From Desulfobacula sp. (GTDB taxonomy: Bacteria; Desulfobacterota; Desulfobacteria; Desulfobacterales; Desulfobacteraceae): a DNA stretch of 63,315 nt. This document shows, one piece after another, positions 32,306-41,248 of the stretch. The first letter of the stretch is position 1. Every line of letters begins with the position of its first letter. A program made the position numbers and the translations under genes. The stretch spans positions 1-63,315 of the forward strand of contig NZ_JAQYWD010000038.1 of NCBI RefSeq assembly GCF_030145145.1, read 5' to 3'. The notes under the pieces were generated by a model. That model was given only the letters and a program-made list of their open reading frames with translations, was not told the origin of the DNA and searched no databases.

Positions 32306-32638
32306 ATGACCACTGACTGCCTGTTCTGTAAAATTGTCCACCGGGAAGTCCCTACTGAATTTTTATATGAAGATAATGATTTTGTTGTGTTTAAAGATAT
32401 TCATCCGGCAGCACCGGTTCATCTGCTGGTCGTTCCCAAAAAACATATCAGAAGTATCAATGATCTGCACGAGGAAGATGAAACCATTGTCTCTGGTCTT
32501 TTCATGCTTGCCAGAGACATGGCAAAAGATCAGGGCATCCATACGTCCGGATATAAATTGTTATTCAATGTTGAAAAAGGGGGGGGGCAGGTTATTTTTC
32601 ATCTGCATCTTCATTTGATTGGCGGATGGAAAAGATAG
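32306..32638 (+). CDS. HIT-family nucleotide hydrolase (HinT-like)
   Basis: The 110-residue protein has the HIT motif HLHLHLIGG near the C-terminus and the N-terminal CLFCKIVHREVPTEFLYED of HinT-type adenosine phosphoramidases, which cleave AMP from lysyl and other adducts. The size fits the family. GGAG precedes ATG 32306. Its end overlaps the start of the large debranching gene by 13 bp if the first ATG of that gene is used. Confidence 0.9.
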   Translation: MTTDCLFCKIVHREVPTEFLYEDNDFVVFKDIHPAAPVHLLVVPKKHIRSINDLHEEDETIVSGLFMLARDMAKDQGIHTSGYKLLFNVEKGGGQVIFHLHLHLIGGWKR

Positions 32639-35600
32639 CCATGGAATCAAAGCTCAGCATCGCACAGACCCCGCCACCAGGGGAATCCCGGGTCATGTAT
32701 TGCGGGGATTGTGTTGTCTTTAATCTGACGTTGTCAACCCGGGTCAAAGGGACCGCATGGGTGAGAACCAACCTGGGATCGGCGGCCATTGCCAGAAAAG
32801 AAATCATCAACCGGGTGGAAAAAAATGAAATCAAACTGGATGAAGCCTGGTATGATATCCAGATGGAGGCGGAAAACGATCTGGCGTATACCATTGTCCT
32901 GCCATTGCACCAGACCGGATTTTTTCAGGCAAAATGTTTTTTTCGACCGGAGAAAAGCGCAAAACCGGTCTGGCCGCCGGGGGAGAATTGTGTCTTTAGT
33001 GTAGCACCTGCCGGCACCTGTTGTGCCAATATTATCTATAATGCCTTTGTCAGGCAGTTCGGCAGAACCAAATCCCGTGTGACTGAAGATACGGATCTGT
33101 CATCCATCATTAAACGGCTGGATGCAAACGGGTATACCGTCATCCCGGAATCCGGAAAATTCAGGGATCTTATAAAGGAAGTGGACTTTATTTTTTCCCG
33201 TCTCGGATGTCGGGTTCTCCATCTGCTGCCCATCCACCCCACTCCCACTACCTACGCCCGGATGGGTCGTTTCGGCAGTCCGTATGCTGCCTTGAATTTT
33301 ACAGAGGTTGATCCGGCCCTGGCAGAGTTTGATTCTTCCGCGACTCCCCTTGAACAGTTTATGGAACTGGTGGACAGGGTTCATTTTTATAATGGGTACC
33401 TGTTCATGGATATTGCCATTAATCATACCGGATGGGCTGCGTCCATCCATGAGTCTCACCCGGAATGGCTGGTCAGGGGAGACGATGGGAGAATAGAGGC
33501 CCCGGGTGCCTGGGGCGTTGTATGGGCGGATTTAACAAAACTGGATTATTCAAACATTGATCTGTGGACATATATGGCAGATGTCTTTTTGCTGTGGTGT
33601 CATCGAGGGGTGGACGGATTCAGGTGTGATGCCGGCTATATGATTCCGGTGAAGGCCTGGGAATATATTGTTGCCAAAGTCCGGGGGGAATATCCGGAAA
33701 CGCTTTTTTTTCTGGAGGGACTTGGGGGGCCCATTGCCACCACCCGGGGAATTTTGGGCCGGGCGAATTTTAATTTTGCATATTCTGAGTTGTTCCAGAA
33801 TTATACACGGCAGGAAATCTCCGATTACCTGCCAATGGCTTATGAGATATCAAACACCTGCGGCCATATGATTCATTTTGCAGAAACCCATGACAACAAC
33901 CGCCTGGCATCTGTTTCAACGCGGTATGCACGAATGAGAACCTCTCTGTGCGCGCTTTTTTCAGTGTGCGGGGGATTCGGCTTTGTCAATGGCGTCGAAT
34001 GGTTTGCCACGCAAAAAATTGATGTTCATGAATCAAACAGTCTTAACTGGGGAAATAAAACCAACCAGGTGGATCATATTGCAACATTGAACCGGATATT
34101 AACCCATCATCCAACTTATTTTGGACAGACCCGGCTGTCGCTGATTCAGCAAAATCCATCCGAATGCCTGGTACTGCTGCGGCACAATGAACAGCAGGAT
34201 AAAAAACTGCTGGTTTTAATTAACCTGGATTGTGAAACCCCCAATGAGGCATCCTGGCCGGGAGCAGATGCAGATATGCCGGGAACGGTATTGTATGACC
34301 TGATTACCGGTGCAACGGTGAAAATCGATAGTGTCGACGGGTATAGTGTCATGCGACTTTCACCGGGAGAGGCATTGGCACTGTCACCTGATCCCGATGA
34401 TATCCTCCGCCCGGACCGGAACCCGCGTCGGCAACCCCGGATTCCTGACAGGGTCTATTTGCAGAAACTAAAGACAAAAGTGCTGGCGATTCATACCGCG
34501 TTCAACGGATACCGAAATATAAACCGCCTTGATAGTGAACAGGCGGCCTGGGATTTTGCCCTTGATCCGGTTGAATTTATTCGTTCGTTTAACACCGTGT
34601 CAAAAGAGAGCCGGGTGATTGTTTTTGATTGGGAAAAAGATTTGAAACGGCAATTGATGATCCCGCCGGGGTTCTTTTTATTGGTGAAATGCCCGAGTGG
34701 GTTCCGGGCAGAAATTTTTGATGAAAAAACACCGGTTAAAACATCCCTGGGATATGAAGAAGGGATTCCAACCCGGGACCGAAAGGGGTTTTTCGCCCTG
34801 TTCTTCCCAAAGGTCATAAAACGACAACATAAAGAATACACCTTACGTCTGCGGGTATTTGAAATTACCGGCACACGGATTGAAAAAATATCTTTGCTAT
34901 ACCTTGCTCCTTTTGAGACCTTATATATGAGTTCTTCCTTTACGCGAAAGGAGATCGTCAAAACCCCTTTTTTAAAACTATTGGCCACAACCAAAAAAGG
35001 GGGCATGCTCAGAGCTGCTGCCTGGTGGGGCCGGCTTGACAGCCGGTATGATGCCCTTTTGGGGGCCAATATGGACAATACCACCCCGGAGAACCGGTGG
35101 ATGGTGCTGTCAAGATGCAGAATATGGGCGGTTTTCCAGGGATATTCCAGGGAACTGGCACCGGATTGCCTTGAAAAGGTCACATTTTCCTATGATCATG
35201 GCGGGAAATGGCGGTTTCATGTGCCCACCTCGGAAGGGAAATATTATGCTTTGGAGCTGTATCTTGCCATTGATTCCCAGGAAAATCATGTCCGCCTGAC
35301 GCTTTTGAGGGTTGCAGCACCGGATAATAATCCTGCCTTTCTGGAGGATGATAAAGGGGTGACCCTGATTATCCGGCCGGATATTGAAGACAGAAGCTTT
35401 CATGAAACCGTTAAAGCGTTCAAGGGACCCGAAACAGAATGGCCAAAGGCCATCACACTGGTTAACAATGGATTCGTTTTTTCCCTTTCCCGGGGGAACA
35501 ACCTGCGAATGGTCCTCTCCCGGGGGGACTTTGTTCATGAGCCTGAATGGCACTACATGACCCACCGTTCTCTGGAGGTCCAAAGAGGGCTTGATCCGGA

Positions 35601-36948
35601 ATCGGATCTTTTCAGCCCGGGGTATTTTACGGTTTCCTGCCTGGGGGGGGATACGGTGGCCATTGATGCAGCGGTCCTGGAGACCATGGATTCAACCATC
35701 GACTTGACCAACCAGGCCCTGCAGTCTGAATCAAAACCCTTTGTAACGGGGATGGCATTTTCAGAGGCCGTATACAAAAGTCTTGATGCCTTTCTCGTGG
35801 ATCGCGGCACGGATAAAAGTGTCATCGCCGGATACCCCTGGTTTCTTGACTGGGGAAGAGACAGCCTGATATTCTGTCGAAGCCTGATTGAGCTGGGTCG
35901 GTTTTCCGATGCAAAATCCATATTGCGATTGTTTGGCAGATTTGAAAGCAATGGCACCCTGCCCAATATGATCTGCGGTGAGGATGCACAAAATAGAGAG
36001 ACATCAGATGCCCCATTATGGTTCTTTGCCTGCTGCAAGGACCTCATTGAACAAGAGAAAAGCAAAGATTTTTTAAACGAGGTGCTGGATCATCGGACGG
36101 TTAAAGATATTCTTTTGTCCATTGCCCATTCCCTGATAAAAGGCACCCCAACAGGGGTGATTGTCGATCCTGAAACCCAGTTGCTGTATTCCCCTTCTCA
36201 TTTTACGTGGATGGATACCAACTTTCCGGCAGGGTCTCCCCGTCAGGGGTATCCTGTTGAGATTCAGGCTTTATGGTATAATGCACTGGTCCTGCTGGCC
36301 GCCATTGATGGTGACCATGCATCAGACTGGCTCACAAAAGCCCGGCAGGTTCAAACGTCTGTCCTGGATCTTTTTTACCTTGACACGGCTGGTTTTTTTT
36401 CAGATTGTCTCCATTCAGATGGTCCCGGGGGGGCAAAAACTGCCGCGCCAGACGATGCCTTAAGGCCCAATCAGTTGTTTTTATTTACCCTTGGTGTGAT
36501 AGAAAACAAACAGGTTGTCCGAAAATGTGTTGAAACATGCCAGGAATTGCTGGTGCCCGGTGCCATCAGGAGCCTGGCCAAAAGAAAGCTTGAATCACCC
36601 CTTCATATTTTTTATCATGGAAAACGGTTAAAGGATCCCCATTTCCCCTATTCCGGGGAATACAAAGGGGACGAAGATACCGCACGAAAACCAGCCTATC
36701 ATAATGGCACCGCCTGGACCTGGCAGTTTCCAGTATTTTGTGAAGCCTGGACAGCTGCATTCGGTAAAAAGAGTCGTCCCACGGGCCTGGCATGGCTGGG
36801 CAGTGTGATGGCGTTAATGAGAAAAGGGGCTGCTGGACATATTCCTGAAATCCTTGACGGCGATTTTCCGCATACGCCAAGGGGGTGTGATGCCCAGGCC
36901 TGGGGATCAAGCGAGGTTGCCAGGGTCATGCACAAGTTATTAAATTAA
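32626..36948 (+). CDS. Bifunctional glycogen debranching enzyme, GH13-GH133 fusion
   Basis: This 1440-residue protein joins an N-terminal GH13 alpha-amylase-type domain with a C-terminal GH133 amylo-alpha-1,6-glucosidase. GH13 residues are LFMDIAINHTG, nucleophile Asp335 in VDGFRCDAGYM, acid Glu in FFLEGLGG, and HFAETHDNNR. The GH133 half has YPWFLDWGRDSLIF, SHFTWMDTNF and NGTAWTWQFP. This layout parallels eukaryotic debranching enzyme, where one half transfers maltotriosyl groups and the other removes the 1,6-glucose. A second ATG at 32641 is possible. It opens the glycogen operon and is separated from glgP by a repeat element at 36950-37097. The middle region (about 600-1030) has no recognised domain. 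Confidence 0.9.
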   Translation: MEKIAMESKLSIAQTPPPGESRVMYCGDCVVFNLTLSTRVKGTAWVRTNLGSAAIARKEIINRVEKNEIKLDEAWYDIQMEAENDLAYTIVLPLHQTGFFQAKCFFRPEKSAKPVWPPGENCVFSVAPAGTCCANIIYNAFVRQFGRTKSRVTEDTDLSSIIKRLDANGYTVIPESGKFRDLIKEVDFIFSRLGCRVLHLLPIHPTPTTYARMGRFGSPYAALNFTEVDPALAEFDSSATPLEQFMELVDRVHFYNGYLFMDIAINHTGWAASIHESHPEWLVRGDDGRIEAPGAWGVVWADLTKLDYSNIDLWTYMADVFLLWCHRGVDGFRCDAGYMIPVKAWEYIVAKVRGEYPETLFFLEGLGGPIATTRGILGRANFNFAYSELFQNYTRQEISDYLPMAYEISNTCGHMIHFAETHDNNRLASVSTRYARMRTSLCALFSVCGGFGFVNGVEWFATQKIDVHESNSLNWGNKTNQVDHIATLNRILTHHPTYFGQTRLSLIQQNPSECLVLLRHNEQQDKKLLVLINLDCETPNEASWPGADADMPGTVLYDLITGATVKIDSVDGYSVMRLSPGEALALSPDPDDILRPDRNPRRQPRIPDRVYLQKLKTKVLAIHTAFNGYRNINRLDSEQAAWDFALDPVEFIRSFNTVSKESRVIVFDWEKDLKRQLMIPPGFFLLVKCPSGFRAEIFDEKTPVKTSLGYEEGIPTRDRKGFFALFFPKVIKRQHKEYTLRLRVFEITGTRIEKISLLYLAPFETLYMSSSFTRKEIVKTPFLKLLATTKKGGMLRAAAWWGRLDSRYDALLGANMDNTTPENRWMVLSRCRIWAVFQGYSRELAPDCLEKVTFSYDHGGKWRFHVPTSEGKYYALELYLAIDSQENHVRLTLLRVAAPDNNPAFLEDDKGVTLIIRPDIEDRSFHETVKAFKGPETEWPKAITLVNNGFVFSLSRGNNLRMVLSRGDFVHEPEWHYMTHRSLEVQRGLDPESDLFSPGYFTVSCLGGDTVAIDAAVLETMDSTIDLTNQALQSESKPFVTGMAFSEAVYKSLDAFLVDRGTDKSVIAGYPWFLDWGRDSLIFCRSLIELGRFSDAKSILRLFGRFESNGTLPNMICGEDAQNRETSDAPLWFFACCKDLIEQEKSKDFLNEVLDHRTVKDILLSIAHSLIKGTPTGVIVDPETQLLYSPSHFTWMDTNFPAGSPRQGYPVEIQALWYNALVLLAAIDGDHASDWLTKARQVQTSVLDLFYLDTAGFFSDCLHSDGPGGAKTAAPDDALRPNQLFLFTLGVIENKQVVRKCVETCQELLVPGAIRSLAKRKLESPLHIFYHGKRLKDPHFPYSGEYKGDEDTARKPAYHNGTAWTWQFPVFCEAWTAAFGKKSRPTGLAWLGSVMALMRKGAAGHIPEILDGDFPHTPRGCDAQAWGSSEVARVMHKLLN

Positions 36949-36949
36949 G

Positions 36950-37097
36950 GACTCAACTTTTGGAGTCGTCTATTTTTATATGGGGTCAGGCTTTCTTTAT
37001 GGCACTTTTTACCCGTCTGGTCATGAAATAGTGATACAAAGCACCATAAAAAAAGCCTGACCCCGTTCATTATAGATAAAGATCGAAAGTTGAGTTA
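36950..37097. repeat. MITE-like element between the debranching enzyme gene and glgP
   Basis: The ends are GACTCAACTTTTGG (36950) and CGAAAGTTGAGTTAAG (37084 on), nearly inverted copies, related to the shorter element at 5531-5602. Inside are long inverted arms, starting GGGGTCAGGCTTTCTTTATG at 36982 and ending GCCTGACCCC at 37064 (about 24 bp, two to three mismatches). It would fold into a long hairpin and could reduce transcription into glgP. Confidence 0.7.
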
Positions 37098-37123
37098 AGA
37101 TGTTCTAGGAGCGTTGTTTGTAT

Positions 37124-39685
37124 ATGGAAAAGATGCAGATTTATAAAGTATATCCTGCCATACCCGAATCATTGGCCTTTCTGGATTATCTGGCCAGGAA
37201 CCTGTGGTGGTGCTGGAATCATGAAGCCATTGAATTGTTCCGGAGAATCCATCCCGGACAATGGGAAAAAGTTGGGAAAAATCCTGTGGCGTTCCTGTCT
37301 AGTATATCCCAGAGACGATTTGAAGAACTGGCAACAGACGAGAGTTTTTTAGGGCATCTTGGACGGGTAAAGGCCAAATTTGAAAGAATGTTTTCCTATG
37401 TGTCCCCGGTCAAAGAATTTGATCTGGGGTCTAAAGAGACCATTGCCTATTTTTCCATGGAATTCGGCCTTCATGAATCGCTGCCTATTTTTGCCGGTGG
37501 ATTGGGGGTTCTGGCGGGGGATCATCTGAAAGCCTCGTCTACCCAAGGCGTCCCTTTGACCGGTATCGGCCTGTTGTTCCGGGAAGGATATTTCCGGCAG
37601 TTCCTGGATCATAATGGGTGGCAGCAGGAAACCTATCCCATCAATGATGTGTTTGACCTCCCGCTTCAAAAGGTAACCGATACCTCGGGGTTTGATATAA
37701 AAATAGAGATCCCGGGACCCCAGGGGCTGATCAAGGCCTGGGTATGGCAATTAAAGGTGGGCAAAATCAAGCTGTTCCTGCTGGATACAAATTTACCGGA
37801 AAATTCAAAAACCATCAGGGACATTACATCACGGCTCTATGCCAGCCATGGGGAGACAAGGGTTGCCCAGGAGATATTATTGGGGATTGGTGGTGTCAAA
37901 GCCTTGAAAATGATGGATATATTTCCCAAGGTCTGTCACATGAATGAAGGGCATTGTTCCTTTGCCAGCCTGGAACGCGTTTCTATTTTAATGGACAAGT
38001 ATACCCTGGATTTTCAAAGCGCCTTTCAAATTGGTCAGAGAACCTGCGTGTTTACCACCCATACCCCTGTGGCAGCCGGTCATGATGAATTCCCAAAAGA
38101 ATTGGTCCGTCCCTATATCAAATCTTATGCGGATAAATTTGCTGTTTCCAAAGAGGAACTGCTCTCCTGGGGAGAGCCCAGGGATATGGTGAATGCAGAC
38201 AAATTCTCCATGTTTATTTTCGGGGCTCATTTTTCAGGTTATATTAATGGTGTCAGCCGTCTTCACGGCCAGGTGTCCCGGAGGATGTGGCAGAGTTTAT
38301 GGCCAGGGCGACAGGTAGAAGAAATCCCGATTTCCCATATCACAAATGGGGTCCACATCTGTTCTTATCTGTCCCAGCATAAAAGTGCCTTACTTGAACG
38401 GTATCTGTCCGCAGACTGGTCCAACAGACTGTCCAACGCCACCATGATTTCGAGAATAGACAATATTGAAGATGCCGATCTATGGCATGTCCATGAACTG
38501 GACCGGTCTAATTTGACAAGAAAATGCCGGCAGTTGTTACTGGCCCAGTATGAAAGGCGGAATGCCCCCCGGCATGAGCTGGATGACATTGCCAGTGCAA
38601 TGGATCACCGGGTGCTGACCATCTGTTTTGCCCGGCGGTTTGCCACGTACAAACGGGCGGGTCTCCTGTTGAAAAATATTCCCCGGTTGACAAGACTCAT
38701 CACCGATGAGGACAGGCCCATCCAGCTGGTGTTTGCCGGAAAAGCCCATCCCAATGACGGCGATGGTAAAGATATCATTAAACAGATAGTTGAATTTGCC
38801 AGGATACCTGAGGTCAGACGTCGGGTGGTCTTTCTGGAAAATTATGATATCAATATAGCAAGGTATATGGTCCAGGGATGTGATGTATGGCTCAATACCC
38901 CCCGAAGACCCAATGAGGCCTGCGGTACGTCAGGTATGAAGGCATCTGCCAATGGCGGATTAAATCTGTCCATCCTGGATGGATGGTGGTGCGAAGGCTT
39001 CCGGGAGGATAGGGGATGGCGCATTGGAAACGGAGATCTTTATGATAATCATGATTATCAGGATGAAGTTGAAAGCCAGGCCTTGTTCAATGTCCTTGAA
39101 AATGAAGTCATTCCTCTGTTTTATGACCGGCAGAGAGGCAACCCACCGTTAAAATGGATAACAATGATGAAGAATGCCATGAAAATGGCGATCCATGATT
39201 TTTCCAGTGACCGGATGGTCCGGGAGTATTCGGAAAGATTTTATATGCCGGCAGCCAGAAATTTTAAGACATTAACCGATGATGGGGCCGGGAAAGCCAA
39301 AGCACTTGCCGTGAAACAGTCCCGATTGATAGCCTTGTGGAGCAGTATTCGATTATCAAAACCGAAATTGACCAAAGGGATTGATTTTACGGTGGGGGAT
39401 ACCTTCCGGATTACCCTTGAGGTCTTTCTGGGTGAACTGACCCCGGAAGAAGTTGAGGTTCAGGTGTATCACGGCAAACTAAGATCAACAGAACTCCTTG
39501 AGGGAAGCCGGTCGGAAATCATGTGGCTGCAGGAAACCACGGCACCGGGTACGCACATTTATGCCTGTACGATCACCTGCTCGGATTCAGGTCGGTTCGG
39601 GGTGACAGCCCGGGTGATTCCCAAGGGAGATGAGGTCTTGAGTAATACCCCTCACCTTATTACCTGGGCCCAGGAAGCGTATTGA
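37124..39685 (+). CDS. glgP: Alpha-glucan (glycogen) phosphorylase
   Basis: The 853-residue protein is a GT35 phosphorylase with the DUF3417-type N-terminus (LDYLARNLWWCWNHEAIELF) seen in the shorter bacterial forms. The pyridoxal phosphate site is clear: ACGTSGMKASANGGLNLSIL carries the Lys. HVCHMNEGH-like VCHMNEGHCSFA, HTPVAAGHDEFP and ITNGVH are further markers. It releases glucose-1-phosphate from glycogen. I use ATG 37124; a TTG at 37118 has better distance to TAGGAG. It follows the debranching enzyme and precedes glycogen synthase, so synthesis and breakdown are encoded together. Confidence 0.9.
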   Translation: MEKMQIYKVYPAIPESLAFLDYLARNLWWCWNHEAIELFRRIHPGQWEKVGKNPVAFLSSISQRRFEELATDESFLGHLGRVKAKFERMFSYVSPVKEFDLGSKETIAYFSMEFGLHESLPIFAGGLGVLAGDHLKASSTQGVPLTGIGLLFREGYFRQFLDHNGWQQETYPINDVFDLPLQKVTDTSGFDIKIEIPGPQGLIKAWVWQLKVGKIKLFLLDTNLPENSKTIRDITSRLYASHGETRVAQEILLGIGGVKALKMMDIFPKVCHMNEGHCSFASLERVSILMDKYTLDFQSAFQIGQRTCVFTTHTPVAAGHDEFPKELVRPYIKSYADKFAVSKEELLSWGEPRDMVNADKFSMFIFGAHFSGYINGVSRLHGQVSRRMWQSLWPGRQVEEIPISHITNGVHICSYLSQHKSALLERYLSADWSNRLSNATMISRIDNIEDADLWHVHELDRSNLTRKCRQLLLAQYERRNAPRHELDDIASAMDHRVLTICFARRFATYKRAGLLLKNIPRLTRLITDEDRPIQLVFAGKAHPNDGDGKDIIKQIVEFARIPEVRRRVVFLENYDINIARYMVQGCDVWLNTPRRPNEACGTSGMKASANGGLNLSILDGWWCEGFREDRGWRIGNGDLYDNHDYQDEVESQALFNVLENEVIPLFYDRQRGNPPLKWITMMKNAMKMAIHDFSSDRMVREYSERFYMPAARNFKTLTDDGAGKAKALAVKQSRLIALWSSIRLSKPKLTKGIDFTVGDTFRITLEVFLGELTPEEVEVQVYHGKLRSTELLEGSRSEIMWLQETTAPGTHIYACTITCSDSGRFGVTARVIPKGDEVLSNTPHLITWAQEAY

Positions 39686-39736
39686 ACATCACGCTTCCAT
39701 TTTGTTGTTGTTCCATTGTAATCGCGGATCGATCCT

Positions 39737-41248
39737 ATGAAAAAGAAAATGATAAAAAAACCAAGAATACTGATTGTGACACCGGAAGTGACCTATCTTC
39801 CAGAGGATATGGGGAAGCAGTCCCACTATTCTGCCAAGGCCGGCGGCCTTGCCGATGTGTCGGCTGCCCTGATCAGTGCATTGTTTGATTTTGGCTGTGA
39901 TGTCCATGTGGCCCTGCCGGATTATCGCTCCCTTTTTAATGGGTACACCACAAGTACCCACAACAGGGAACTTGAAAAAATTCGAAAACGATTGGATGAG
40001 GAACGGATCCACCTGGCTGCGGACCGGGCGTTTTATTACCTGGATAATGTCTATTCAGGGTATTCGGACAAAGACCTCAAGGTTTCCCTGGCCTTTCAAC
40101 GGGAAGTCATTAACAATATCATCCCCCGGGTGAATCCGGACATCATTCACTGCAATGACTGGATGACCGGTTTAATACCGGCCATGGCCAGACAGATGGA
40201 AATCCCCTGCCTGTTTACGATTCACAATATCCATACCATGACCTCCACCATGGCGGAAATTGAGGACCGGGGCATTGATGCCGCATCCTTCTGGCAATGG
40301 CTGTTTTTGAAAATCCCCCCCCAGAATTATGAAGAAAGCCGGGACTGGAACCGGGTGGATTTTCTAACCTCCGGCGTATTTTCCGCCCATTATGTGAATA
40401 CAGTGAGTCCGACGTTTTTAACGGAGATTGTGGAAAACCGTCATCCGTTTGTTGAAAATTGTTTGAAAAATGAATTGACCCATAAATATCATGCCGGTTG
40501 TGCCACGGGGATCTTGAATGCCCCGGAGCCGGAATTCAATCCGGCTGTGGATGAGATGATCCGGTATAACTATGGGCCCAAGAATCACCGGCGACTGAAA
40601 ACTGAAAATAAAGCATATCTCCAGGAGTTACTGGATCTTGAGCCTGACGAAAATGCCGCCCTGTTTTTCTGGCCGTCCCGGCTTGACCCGGTGCAGAAAG
40701 GGTGTCAGCTTCTGGCAGAGATCCTGTACGATCTGGTATCCCAATACTGGGCTGCCAATCTCCAGGTTGTCTTTGTGGCCAGCGGCGAATTCCAGAAACA
40801 TTTTCATGATATTGTCCGGTTTCACGGTCTTGGGAAACGGGTTGCCGTTTGCGGATTTAATGAAGAATTGTCACACCAGGCCTTTGCTGCCAGTGATTTT
40901 TTGATGATGCCGTCATCCTTTGAACCCTGCGGTCTTCCCCAGATGGTGGGTGGCATCTACGGCACCTTACCTATTGTTCATGATACCGGGGGATTGCATG
41001 ATACCATCCGCCAACTAAACCCTGAAAATAATACCGGGAACGGGTTTTTATTCAATGTCCATGATGCCAATGGGTTCAAATGGGCCCTGGACAGGGCCAT
41101 GGAGTTTCATTTCCTTGACCCGGATATCAAGGAAATTCAAATTAAACGGATTATGATTGAGAGTGTTCTGGAATTTAACCATAGCAGATGTGCACAAGCG
41201 TATATAAATTTATATGAAAAAATGCTTAAACGACCCTTTATTGTCTGA
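39737..41248 (+). CDS. glgA: Glycogen/starch synthase (GT5)
   Basis: The 503-residue protein has the GT5 N-terminal TPEVTYL and glucose-binding KAGGLADVSAAL (residues about 35-46), the middle INCNDWMTG-like IIHCNDWMTGLIPA, and the C-terminal E-x7-E motif in PSSFEPCGLPQMVGG. It adds glucose from ADP- or UDP-glucose to alpha-1,4-glucans. It is 51 bp after glgP and overlaps the branching enzyme gene by 35 bp. Confidence 0.9.
   Translation: MKKKMIKKPRILIVTPEVTYLPEDMGKQSHYSAKAGGLADVSAALISALFDFGCDVHVALPDYRSLFNGYTTSTHNRELEKIRKRLDEERIHLAADRAFYYLDNVYSGYSDKDLKVSLAFQREVINNIIPRVNPDIIHCNDWMTGLIPAMARQMEIPCLFTIHNIHTMTSTMAEIEDRGIDAASFWQWLFLKIPPQNYEESRDWNRVDFLTSGVFSAHYVNTVSPTFLTEIVENRHPFVENCLKNELTHKYHAGCATGILNAPEPEFNPAVDEMIRYNYGPKNHRRLKTENKAYLQELLDLEPDENAALFFWPSRLDPVQKGCQLLAEILYDLVSQYWAANLQVVFVASGEFQKHFHDIVRFHGLGKRVAVCGFNEELSHQAFAASDFLMMPSSFEPCGLPQMVGGIYGTLPIVHDTGGLHDTIRQLNPENNTGNGFLFNVHDANGFKWALDRAMEFHFLDPDIKEIQIKRIMIESVLEFNHSRCAQAYINLYEKMLKRPFIV

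Noticed and set aside
34491-35183. Reverse-strand 230-codon open frame inside the debranching gene
   Set aside because: It is antisense to a continuous coding frame, without a ribosome site or recognisable domain.
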